The translations under genes were made by a program, and so were the position numbers. Of a stretch of DNA of 64,000 nt, positions 24,495 to 35,880 are shown piece after piece. Source of the stretch: Paulownia fortunei (taxonomy: Eukaryota; Streptophyta; Magnoliopsida; Lamiales; Paulowniaceae); assembly GCA_019321725.1 (NCBI GenBank), contig CM033110.1, positions 22,871,210 through 22,935,209 of the forward strand, given 5' to 3'. Every line of letters begins with the position of its first letter. The stretch's first letter is position 1. A model generated the notes under the pieces. It had not been told where the DNA came from and did not search any database. It saw only the letters and a program-made list of their open reading frames with translations.

Positions 24495-25388
24495 AACGTA
24501 AATTTTTTTGTCCGCAGAAATTAACAAACAAGAAAAATAGTACAAATTGAATTTTATTGAATTAATAAGATAAAATAGTTACAATATCTATGATTTCTTT
24601 GATTCTCCTCTTCAAAAATAAGAATTTTTAAGATTTGGACTTTTAAAGGTGGAATTATTGATTTGATTTTATCCAAACTTGATTTCGTTATTCAATACTA
24701 TTAATTCAAAGATTTAGCACAATAATTTCGAATCAAATTTTTGAACTTTAAAAATATTGACTTCTTGTATTTGAATATTTGTTAGTGAAATCGACTCTCC
24801 GATCTATTCCAATATTGATTTGATCTCCAATAATGTTAATTTAAAAGTTTAACAACTTAATCTTGAATTAAACACTATTATTTGAGTACTTCGCGATGAA
24901 TGCCTTGATTTTCGCCTTGAACACCATTGATCTCCTTAAATTTGATTGTTTTGGATTAAGAGAATTTACTCGAACAACTTTCTTTTTTGGATTTCTTCTT
25001 CACAACTTATATTGTTGTTGTTTATTTGGAGATGACCCATATTTATACTTATAGGACATAAACTCTTAGATAAGTTATTTGATGAAGTGATATAATTTGA
25101 TTGACTCTTCATAATTTGATTGACATTACAATGTATGATTTCAATTATCAATTTGTGTTGGTATTTACTTCTATAACTTACAAGATAAATCTTGATTTTT
25201 AATAATTGAGATTTGACACTTGGCGACATATAATTGACCAATAAAATATATATTATAATATCAAATTAATTAACTATCTACTTTAGAAATTAAATTTTAT
25301 TAAATACCCAATATAAATAAAAAATATAAAATTAATATTTAATATATTATTTTATATGTGTCACAATTTAATTGGGATAAATTTTATT
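24495..25388 (-). repeat. Left (3') LTR of the retroelement
   Basis: It aligns along its length with 27461-28355. Both share ATTAACAAA, TACAAATT, AATAAGATAAAAT and the ending AATATATTATTTTATATGT. The short ORF inside is an LTR artefact shared by both copies. Its right edge carries no clear polypurine tract. Confidence 0.75.
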
Positions 25389-25534
25389 TGTTTATAAATA
25401 TTCTCTCGAAACTTATTCATGGGCAATACGTCTTAGAGTGAGTAAGTTTTGAACTCTTTTATCAATAATATCAAGTTATAATAGTTTATTTAAACTTATT
25501 TGAAACATAAAGATAATTTTAACTTATATCGATG

Positions 25535-26115
25535 AATTCTTTTGTTGAATTGATTTGAACTTATAGATAGGTTATCCTCATATCAAGGATTTTTTCAAAT
25601 TTGATTTTGATTTGTAAATAGTTTATCCTCATATTAAAGAGTTCTTAACTTTATTTGAATTTGTAGACAGTTTATCCTCATATTAAGGAGTTTTTGACTT
25701 CATTTGAATTTGTAGATAGTTTATCCTCATATCAAGAAATTCTTGACTTAATTTGAATTTGTAGATAATTTATTCTCATATCAAGGAATTCTTCACTTAA
25801 TTTGAATTTGTAGATAATTTATTCTCATACCAAGAAGTTTTTGACTTGAATTTATTTAGAATTTATAAATAGTTTATATCCGTATCAAGGAGTCTATTTG
25901 AATTTGCAGATAGTTTATACTTGTATCAAAAAGTCTTCATTTGAATTTAAATTTTGGTAGATAGTTTATACTCGTATCAAAGAGTATTCAATTTGATTTG
26001 ATTTGTAGATATTTTATACTCATATCAATGAACTTTTAAAATTACTTGAACTTGCTGATAATTTATACTCATATAAAAAACTTTTACTGATAGTTAATAC
26101 TCTTATCAAGGAGCA
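25535..26115. repeat. Degenerate tandem array, ~58 bp unit, about ten copies
   Basis: Successive units repeat TTTGAATTTGTAGATAGTTT followed by ATCCTCATATCAAGGA, with variable spacing of roughly 50-65 bases. The best-conserved units lie between 25600 and 25860; later ones drift (ATACTCGTATCAAAGAG). The array occupies the position between gag remnant and 3' LTR of the surrounding element. Confidence 0.85.
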
Positions 26116-26239
26116 TTTAAGCAAAATTTAATTTGACAATTCTAAATGGTTTACGCTTATATTTGGGAGCATTGAAAAATCCAAATCAACAATTGTTGCA
26201 TATGAAACTGCATCTTCTTCATCTTTCATTATCATTGAC

Positions 26240-27387
26240 ATTACTTGGACATTCTTGTTTGTCGAAATTCATGCTTATCTCAATGGCATATGCACGAGTT
26301 GCTAATTCTCCAAAAAATTTTGGTTTAATTCCTTGAAGTATATAGCATAGATCCCAATTCATTCATTGGATGGATATTTCAATCACTGAAGTTTATAACA
26401 AAATATCTTTATAATTTAAAGATAAATTTATCTAATTATTGATATATTCAAGCATATACTCATCTTTTTTTTGTTTTAAGTTAGCAAGTTCAACTATACT
26501 AATAGTACAACGGGTGCTATAAAAGCGATTGAAAAATTTAGGTTCCAACCACTCCCAATTATCAATTGAGTTTGCATCCAGGTCGGTATACCAATTAAAT
26601 GCATTTTTCATCAATGAGCGGACAAATTGCTTAATTAGGTAGTCCACATATGTTCCAATATTATTGCATGTCTTAATAAAATGAGTCATGTGTTGCTTCG
26701 GGTTTCTTTTGCCATCAAATTGTTGAAATTTTGGGGGTGGGTAGCCAATTGATATCTTCAAATTGTCAATTCTCTTAGTGTACGGTTTGGTATAAATCAA
26801 AGATGATTTGGAGCTTCCATCGAATTTATCTTTGATAGTTCCCATAATAAACTCCTTTAGTTTATCAACAAATATTAACCTATTATATTAAACTTGCAAC
26901 TCTTTAGAAAACTTCTCTTTTGTTTGCCTATTACGTATTAGCATTATCCACTTTATTCATCAATTTCGTGATTTGAGAATCTTACTCTTGAATATGCTTT
27001 GTGAGTCTCTCAACAACCTTTATCAAATCTGTAATTTGCTCTTCCAGTGAAGTACTTTGGATCACTATGACTGTTGCGATTTCAAAATTTGAGTTTATAA
27101 AAGATTCAAATATCATAGTTAGATTCAACAACTTTTTCTCCATAACTTTTATTTCTTGTTTTGCCCCTAATTTGACTGATAATATTAAATCAATATATTC
27201 TCCTAGTCCCTTATGCGTGTTTTGGAATGGTGACTTTATGACTCGGTAATACATCATATTGTCTTGTCCTCTTATACTTGTAATTTGGAGTAACTACTTG
27301 AACTTCATGGCCCAACAACACACTATCTTGTCCCGATATAGAAAACTTAACATTTGAGAAGTTGGAATGATTATCATTCATCATCAT
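26240..27387 (-). pseudogene. Decayed retrotransposon gag
   Basis: The best-preserved part (26845-26432) contains PPPKFQQFDGKRNPKQH, then FVRSLMKNAFNWYTDL and FNRFYST, hallmarks of plant Ty3/gypsy gag proteins. Upstream, a Met at 27387 opens a frame that breaks at about 27210; an overlapping frame (27257-26982) continues the N-terminal, probably coiled region. Downstream of the stop at 26432, gag-like sequence goes on (YILQGIKPKFFGELATRAYA near 26285-26345) with further stops. Several frameshifts and stops make it non-functional. No zinc knuckle or polymerase region follows. Confidence 0.8.
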
Positions 27388-27460
27388 TTGAATTTTAAAC
27401 TTGATTTAAAAAGAAGAGATGAGAGGTAGAAATTGTCTCACTAGGCATGCCAAAAATTTA

Positions 27461-28366
27461 TAATACAAATTTCGTTGTTTGTAAAAATTAACAAATAAAA
27501 AAAATAGTACAAATTAAATTTTATTAAATTAATAAGATAAAATGGTTACAATCTTTATGGTCCCTGATTCTCCTTTTCAAAAATAAGAATTTTCGTGATT
27601 TACACTTTTAAATGTAGAATTGCTAATTTGATCTCATTTGAACTTGATTTCGCCCTTCAATAAGGTTAATTTGAAGATTTAGCACATTATTCTCAAATTA
27701 AATGTTTGAACTTAAAAAACATTGACTTCTTGTATTTGAATATTTGTTAGTGGAATCGACTCCCCGATCTACTCCAATATTGATTTGATATTCAATAATG
27801 TTAATTCGAGAGTTTAACAACTTAATCTTAAATTAAATACTATTATTTGAGTATACTCCACGATAGACGCCTTAATTTTCGCTTTGAATACCCTGAATTT
27901 TCTTGAATTTGATCGTCTTGATTGAGAGAATTTATTCCAATATCTTTCTTGTTTGAACTTTTTATTCCACAGCTTATGTGGTTGTTGTTTATTTTGAAAT
28001 AACCCCTATTTATACTTGTAGGACACAAAGTATTGGATAACTCATTTGATGAAATGACATGATTTGATTGACCCTTCATAATTTGATTGATATCACAAGA
28101 TGCGATTTCAATTATCAATTTGTGTTGGTATTTATTTTTATAACTTACACGATAAGTTTTAATTTTCAAAAATTGAGATTTAATACTTGACCACATATAA
28201 TTGATCAATAAAATATATATTATAATATTAAATTAATTAACTATTTATTTTAAATATTAAATTTAATTAAAAATTTAATATAAATAAAAAATAAAAAATT
28301 AATATTTAATATATTATTTTATATGTATAACAATTTAATTGAGATAAATTTTATTATTCCTCAACA
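27461..28366 (-). repeat. Right (5') LTR of the retroelement
   Basis: Partner of the left LTR. On the minus strand it may begin TGTTGAGGAATAATAAAATT (from 28366), a normal TG start, while homology to the left copy is lost after 28355. The inner edge lies near 27461, next to the candidate primer-binding sequence. Confidence 0.72.
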
Positions 28367-29652
28367 ACCATCCTTAGATTAGTTGCTTAAAATCCAGAAT
28401 AATAACCTCATAGGCCTGAGATCACAAGAAGTTCAAAGGTAAAACCAGTCATTACATAACCCCTCAGATAAATTGAGCCCAACATTAATTATGAAATTAA
28501 TGTCAGCGAAAAGAAAAGAAAACTATATTCCATCATCCCAAACGTGAAATCATGTTACCTCAGAGCAGCCATACATCAATGGCTTGTGTTTCTGCTAAAT
28601 TTCGCACTACCGATCAAGACCCTTGAAACCCTATCAAAGTTCAATATTTTGCATAGTGGACAAATTATTAGTATTTGGCAGTATTTGAAAAAACTTTAAC
28701 TTTAATCTCAAACTTATTACTCCTATTTCATTTTGTAGAATATTTCAAAATGAAAATCTATTATTTTTAAATAGAGATATTTTTTTTCCAAAATTATCTT
28801 ATAACTTAAACTAACTGTGACTGTATGTATTGATAAATCTTTTTATTCAATTTATTATTAAGTGAGAATATATGATGTATTATATATTTATTTAAAATGT
28901 AATTATTTTAATTATATTTAAATTTTTGGGTTTGAAATTTCAACATATTTCAACAATATTTCAAAATTTCCATAAAACCCAATAAAATTAAACTAAATTC
29001 TGTTTGAAATGATAGAAATCTAAAATTTTGATAGAAATTTCGATATTTGAACAAAAAGTTAATATTATAAATATCCAAGGACTCATTTAGTGAGATTAAT
29101 GTAGCCGAAGTGCCTGATGTGATGTCCTTATATAGACCTTTCCAAAAGAATCTTGAAAAACAAGCCTACATTCCCACACCATAAATTTATGTGAAAAATC
29201 ATTTCAATTAACAAAGAATTAACCCTTGAAAATACGTTTCATCTTATAAATGAAAATAATTATCCCTTTAACTTTGAAAATATGCTTATCAAGTGAAAAA
29301 AAAAAAAAGAATCTTAAAAAACAAGAGAAGAACCTGAGATCAAATGATCACCGGCACATTAGAACCACGAACCGGTCTAGCCGACAATTTTTAGATTCAT
29401 AATTATCACAAGCAAGCGCCACAGATAAAAATCAAATCCTATACAAATTTCACTTTCAGACGCTGAAAAAGTAATTTGTATATTGCGTAACACCTACACA
29501 AGTAAATATATACGTACACTTAGACACCTTCCAGTCCATCATCGCGATACAGCAAAGGGAAGCTACTGTGACAGCTGCCAGCGCTCTACGTTCAGTGAAT
29601 TCCCACCTGGGGTTTCGTTTATCCACGAAAACCCAAAACGTCCCCAATCGCC
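28367..29652. other. Intergenic upstream of the AAR3-like gene
   Basis: AT-rich with no supported gene up to about 29.4 kb. The last ~200 bases are more GC-balanced and are the likely promoter and 5' UTR of the plus-strand gene that starts at 29653. Confidence 0.5.
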
Positions 29653-32600
29653 ATGGATTTCTCTTTCGACATTTTCCAAATCTACCGCCAATACTGCGGT
29701 ACTATTATCAACCCTCTTTCTTTCTTTTTTATATATTTTTATCCTGGTTTTTATTTTATGTGTTATTGAATTGAATTCAGGTAATTCGTGTTTTTTAGGA
29801 ATTATTATCAAGAATTTTTAAATTGTCCGATATGGATTAGTTTATGTAGTTTTCGTATGAATTTAGGTTTAGTAGAAAAATTCTAAATCTCTTTAAACTG
29901 GTCGTGTAATTGTAATTGGTCTCAGAGAAAGATGTTGCTGGATTTAAATTAGTTGTACTTTTAGAAAAAAATTCAGTGGTTTCAATCACCCATGAGATGT
30001 ATATAGTGTTAAGATTCTTTTTTAATTGTTTCTTTTGTGGGAAAGACTCATTTATGGAAAAGTTGTGAAATGTGATTTAAAAAAACTAGTTTAGATTCTG
30101 TTTTGAGGCCAAAAACCCAGTTTCCTACTCTTATTCAGTAGTTTTCTGCTTACTCTTTTGCAATTGTGTGTTCTGAATGTCCAAATCATGGAAATTTTAT
30201 TGCAGATATTATGTCAAGGGCAATTGCTGATGAGGGGGAGGGTTTCGGCCCAGATGACGAGTTGCAGAATGCGAGAATCTCAAGAGAGGCATTAGCACGG
30301 TTATTGAAAGTGGTGGAGGCAAAAGTCAGTGCAAGGTATCTATTTTGCAACAAAAAATTACAGTTAAGATGCATTTAAAGTTGGTATCTGCTGGGCTATT
30401 TATTTGCAGTTGTGTGTGGTTAATTTGCATAACTTGAAGAGACTTTTGGGCTCCTTTTCCATTGTCCAGACAAGAATTTGGGATTTCTAATATATGAAGT
30501 ATTATATATCTGTTGATATCCAAATATTGCAGGTTAAGGCAAATATTTTTTTATAAACTTGTTGAGATTTTGATGCATTGTCAATCCAAAAAGTTAAATG
30601 CAGACAGAATAGTTCAAGTTGGTGATCTTGTGTACTTATCAGAAGGAAAAATAGAACATACATAAAAAAAAAGTTTAAAATTTTAGAATATGTTGCCAAT
30701 TCAAGACAAACACATAAACTGATATAAGTACTTCTAGTTAGATGTTATCTTGGTTTTTGTCCTTCCCGTTGTGTCACCACTTTTAAAGATCTTTAGTCAA
30801 CTTAAATTTATAAAAGCTCCTGATATTCTGGGAGATCACTTAAGGAAAAATGCGACACGAAAACTAAGAAGTGTCATATTCTGCTACAGGGTTTCAATTC
30901 TTGAGGAAGTTTACAAGCTGATGTCGAAATTAGACTTGATGGTAAGCTACCATCTATCGTTACTTCTGCCCCTGGAATGTATGATTTCTGGATATATTCA
31001 TTTCAATACTTGTTATGTTGCTCTTTATAGGCTTCGGAGTTCTCTTACTTCTACGATTTTGTTTTCTTCATATGCCGGGAAAATGGTCAAAAGAACATCA
31101 GTAAGTTGATTTACTGTTTTTAGCATTTTTCACTACCATTTTGCATACTACCTACTGAAAAATCTGCAGCATAAATCTATTTTTAACAACTAATATCAAA
31201 TGAAAATATTTTTTAGCTGTAAGCAGGGCTGTTACGGCCTGGAGATTAGTTTTGTCTGGAAGGTTTCGACTGCTTAATCAATGGTGTAATTTCGTTGAGG
31301 TAAATTTCTTGCAGTAGAACTTCAACTTTGAATTCCTTGAAGCAATTGTGGCATATTGTCTTTATCTTCATCAGCTGGTATGAGTTCTAATTTTTTCACC
31401 TCCAAAGATAATTAAAATATATGGGGTGTGAGACAAATATTGTTCTTAGATGTATTGGCTGAATTATAATAGATTAGGATTGATCAAAATGTTAACCTTT
31501 TTGGCTGTTGGCACCCTACTGTGTCTGTTAAAAAATTCGAGCTTTCGAATATGATGATAAGACAATAAAGTGCTGTTTGTGAGGGCAATTTAGTAGAGCT
31601 AGTCTGTCTTAGTGCGGTTTGTGATATGTCTTTTGCATTTTATTCATTTGATAAATGCTTTGATAGGTTTTTGGTTGCATTTTGGTATTTATAATCATGA
31701 TTGTGTTAGATCCCTGTGCTGCTATAGGCACATGTGGGGTGCCGCCGGGAACTAGAATTGGTGATGGAAGGTATTGCGAAAATGCGAAAACATGTTTGTA
31801 GCTACTACAGTTAATGGTGAGAGTTTTACATGGATTGAAGGGGAAGGGATGGGGATATGGAATCGAGCTCTGGTTTTGTAATGCTCTATCTCAAGAGAAA
31901 AAGAATAACAGAAATAAGTAGTAGTTCTATTCAAAATAAGTACTCAGTTTAGAAGATGATTGCACTTGTGTGCGCACACACATATGACAACCCCTTCCCT
32001 TCTCTCTGTCTTTCCCTTCCCTGGTTTGATGTTCTGTAGTGAGATGTATTCCAAGAGCACTGTTTTTCTCTGTCTGATGTTGCAAAAACACCATACTGTT
32101 TACAAAATGGTTTAATGACTAAATAATATTGTCTTCGTTTTGTTCATAGTACTTATCATTTGTCTACACTGATCTTTTGGGTCACTCTGTTATTCTCCAG
32201 AAAAATCAACGACATAATATATCTGAGGATACGTGGCGACAAGTTTTAGCCTTCAGTCGATGTGTCCATGAAAATCTTGAAGGGTACGATCCCGAAGGTA
32301 TTGCTGTCTTCTGTTATGTCATAGTTTGTTCATTCACATTCCTTTAGGTAACTCCAAACACTACTTTTAACATTATTTTCCTCCCGTTCATCCATTTAAT
32401 TGTGCCTTCTGTGCATATATGGTTAGTGGAGTAGGAGTCTGATCTTTTTGATGCTATGTGTCCCTAGGTGGTATTTGACATTTTGCCAAATGTTGCCACC
32501 AGAGATTTTTTCTGCAGTAGATGCGTAAACTATACAAAGTTTCATTTTCACTCTCTTGTGTTTATACCTGTTGTCTTTCCAGCTTGACAGGGTGTGGAGA

Positions 32601-34206
32601 TAAAACATCAAATAAGAATTTCAGATTTGTCTGATTGATCAAAGAAGTGGTAGTTGAATCAAGCAGGCTGAACCATATGATGAAGCTAACATACATTTTC
32701 TCATAAAAATTGGGATTTTAGATATTTTTGTTGGAATTTTGCAGTGGATAAGACACAGCTTTGACTCTGGTGGATTATGTTTATTTGTGTTATTTCTTCT
32801 TTTGGTTTATCCTGCCTCTTGGGACTGTTTTAAAGTTGATTGGCATATCTATATTTTATGGTTTACTTGCTCTCGGATGGTTTATGCTTTGTGATATCTG
32901 CATTACTTGACAAGCTCGGTGGTTCTGTTGTGGGAAATGGGTTTTATAGCTAAACATTGGTGTATCCATGTGAAACAAATTTTATGTTGCTCTGTCAATC
33001 TCAGCTATGGTCGAAGGTGGAAGTTTTCTTGTTTCATAAGCATATTATGGTTGTCCAAATGTTCTAATATACAAAATATTGTTTAAGTGTTGATCTTAGT
33101 CAATTTCCACTAATCGTTTATCGACCAACAGCATTTCCTTTCATATGATACTCAAAAGAGTCATTATGTGTTTTTAAGTTATAACATGTATTGTTTATTT
33201 TGTCATCTGATTGTTGATTATTTTTACCAGGAGCATGGCCTGTCTTAGTTGATGACTTTGTCGAGTACATGTACAGGTACAATGTCTCAGTGACTGCAAC
33301 ATATATGTAGACGCACACACACAGAAACATATATGTTCTCTTAGTGAATCTCTTTAGTATGTGCCACTTGACAAGATTTAGCTTGACTTATTTTCCTCAA
33401 GATCAATAAGAATAATATAATTCTGCATGATTGCAGAATAACCAATACATTTAACTTCTTTTGGTTAGTCGTAGCTATACATTCAACCAATGCAAGTGAT
33501 GTGAACTTGACTGTATGCCAAGTCAAGAATAAAGTAAATACGTTGTCATTAGTTTGTAAATGACGTTATATCATGCAGGTTGATGCTCAACATTCTTGGA
33601 TAAAATTATTTCATCTATTTCACGTTTGATTTAGATTCTCACATCAACTTATTTAAAATTTCTGTTTCTATTCTCTACTGTTTTTCCTTTCGTATTGAGA
33701 TATCTCCTGTGATGCAGGATCGGGGGATCCTGTGGCACTCCTAATTTATTCTGTAGTTGTGGTGACTCAGAACCCCAACAATGTGAGGACACTCTGTCTG
33801 GTATGCTGAAACTGGAGATATAACTGTAATATGCTTATATGAAATCTATTTTTCCTTCTAAAACTGTGGCACTGCAGGTTTGAAAAATTTCCCCGGTTCA
33901 AAGAGGAAGTGGGGCGACAATTTGCAGATGGGACAGGAATCTTCAGATGGGTATGCACGCTCTAGTTGTATTGCAAATTCTAAGAGAAGGCACCTTTATT
34001 TCATTGAGAAGTCTGTTAACTGGGGGCAGAATCAGGTCGGTAATGGTGAAGATGATTGCGTTGAAATAGTTAAACATAGTAGTCCATTGGGTTGCACCAA
34101 GTCTCCGTGTGCCGTTGAGGGCTGTCTGTCCAAGGGTTTTGCAGGACTCCTCTCTAGTCATTCGTGTTTGCAGTTTGACCAGGATAGAAGAGTTTCCTAT
34201 ACATAG
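29653..34206 (+). CDS. AAR3: AAR3/DCN1-like cullin neddylation protein, 311 aa, nine exons
   Basis: Exons 29653-29698, 30206-30335, 30890-30941, 31031-31100, 31217-31299, 32201-32297, 33231-33276, 33718-33800 and 33878-34206 join in frame with GT-AG sites. Residues about 20-190 form the potentiating-neddylation (PONY/DUF298) domain of DCN1-like proteins: SREALARLLKVVEAKVSA, RLDLM-like LMSKLDLM, AWRLVLSGRFRLLNQWCNFV, WRQVLAFSRCVHENLEGYDP and GAWPVLVDDFVEYMYR. DCN1-like proteins bind cullin and UBC12 and promote NEDD8 transfer, activating SCF-type ubiquitin ligases in cytosol and nucleus. No UBA domain precedes it. A C-terminal extension has a basic SKRKWG stretch and Cys-rich segments (FCSCGDSE; SPCAVEGCLSKGFAGLL). 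That architecture fits Arabidopsis AAR3, whose mutants are resistant to anti-auxin and altered in auxin response. A generic DCN1-like paralogue is the alternative. Confidence 0.88.
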
Positions 34207-35880
34207 ATAACATAATTGGGACAGACACATGCACACATATATTTTGGGCCTCCAATGGAGCTGCTGTGATTTGTCCTTTGTCTCGTTGAGATTGATAAAA
34301 TCAATAAACTATTATTCAGATATTGTTAAATAGTCTTTACCAATACCTGTTATGCTTAGAAACTGTGTGGTTTCGTTACATAATCATTACTAGTTGCCTG
34401 TTGTGCTGAGAAATTGTATTGAGGATTTCCTTTTCTGTTGGGATGAAGAAATTATATTGAGTTGCTGAGTAATGCAAAGTTTTTTCTACCTAGTTATTTT
34501 GCAGAGGCTAGGATATGCTCTCCTTAGGGGTGCATATATGGTTTCTGTGAAAAACTCGCGTAGCAATTGAAAAACTTCAAAACCAGAATCGGGCTTCTAA
34601 TCATGCCTTAAATTTTATATTTTTTAATCATGCTGCTGTGGAATTAGTTGGTATTGTTTTGTGGTACTGATAAATATTTGGCCACTTAGCTCAAGTTTGA
34701 TCTATCTAAGGATGTGTGGACTTGTTAAATTCATTATCTTTATTTATCTTTAATAAAGCTTCAACTTCTTCCTATTTTTTGATATTATCTTAATGAAGAT
34801 GAGGAATATAAGATAATCGCAATTAGTAATATTAAAATTGATTAGCATACCAATACGGTCCCAATCAATTATAGCATCTTTTCTTGGTTTCATCAATTTA
34901 TTCAGCAAATTCAAGACTTCCCTTGGGATAAAAACACGAAACAATGTGAGACTTAGTTTGAAAGCCATGTCCCAGCCCTGTGATACCATCACAGTTGTAT
35001 GTTCCACCGATAATTGACCAGAACAATAAACTACAAAAAATTCATAGATTATCGCTCCATAGCACATGCATGAGAAACGTCACGGCTTGCATGGTCCTTT
35101 AATACAATAAATTGCTACCAATTTATTAATCTTGATAAGTGACATACCAGGATTAAAATAAAGAGAGTTAAATCTAGACCAGATTTAAATACCAATTCGT
35201 CAAGCTGATAATGGAATACTCAGTACGAGTCGAACAGTTCGCATTTCATCATTTTTCATCCATCTTCAATATTCAGAATCGCCATAAGAAAACAAGTCGC
35301 TAAAGATTTTAAAGCTATTGCTGCATGTATATAGTCATAAATCTTCCTATTACACGATACACAGCTAACGTGCAAGAAAGTTGAACTTGGATGCTTCACC
35401 TCTCCACAACAAGAATATAGACAGACGACGGCCACTAAAGAAGCATTAACCTAACACTTAATTCAGCTGAAACCAAAGGCTAGCCTTTCTAGCTAAAGCA
35501 AGGATCACTTACAAAGATGCCAATTATGAGTGATGTCAGTACAAGAAGTCAGGGAGGCACTGCTTGAGATGTCAGTGGTGACTTACAAAATGTTTATTCT
35601 TTACATTCTTCACTAGTAAAGATCAGGTAAAAGAAGTTACCGACTAACTTTAAGTAGCTTATCACCATGTTATCCAAACGCATCAATAGATGCATAATCT
35701 TCAAAATTCTTGACTACCTTAGAGGAAAGAGCCATGCTCTGACAATCTTCATTGGCAAATCACTGATGCAGTTATCCATTAAGAGCACTTGAAGGGCTGG
35801 AGCTATTGTCATCCAAGTGCCTCCATGCTAAGCAGATAGGAGAAGATAGGAGCTGACCCCTTCCAGCATGCTATGACATT
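34207..35880. other. Convergent intergenic and 3' UTR region
   Basis: It lies between the ends of the plus-strand AAR3-like gene and the minus-strand starch synthase gene, so both 3' UTRs fall here. A 105-codon minus-strand frame at 34750-35067 looks like it may contain an exon relic (see findings) but is not recognised. Confidence 0.5.

Larger units (their letters stand above)
24495..28366 (-). mobile_element. Degenerate non-autonomous Ty3/gypsy-like LTR retroelement
   Basis: Two direct repeats of about 0.9 kb (24495-25388 and 27461-28366) flank about 2.1 kb of internal DNA. The interior, read on the minus strand from the right LTR, holds a short leader, a broken gag, and then a tandem-repeat array before the left LTR. 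No protease, reverse transcriptase, RNase H or integrase coding is visible, so the element could move only with help from another element. Just inside the right LTR the minus strand reads TTTTTGGCATGCCTAGTGAG, a plausible primer-binding region. The LTRs carry many mismatches against each other, so the insertion is old. LTR ends are approximate. Confidence 0.75.

Noticed and set aside
24966..25241. Similar 91- and 121-codon minus frames (24966-25241 and 27843-28208) as a repeated gene family
   Set aside because: They are the same stretch of the two LTRs, with no domain-like sequence.
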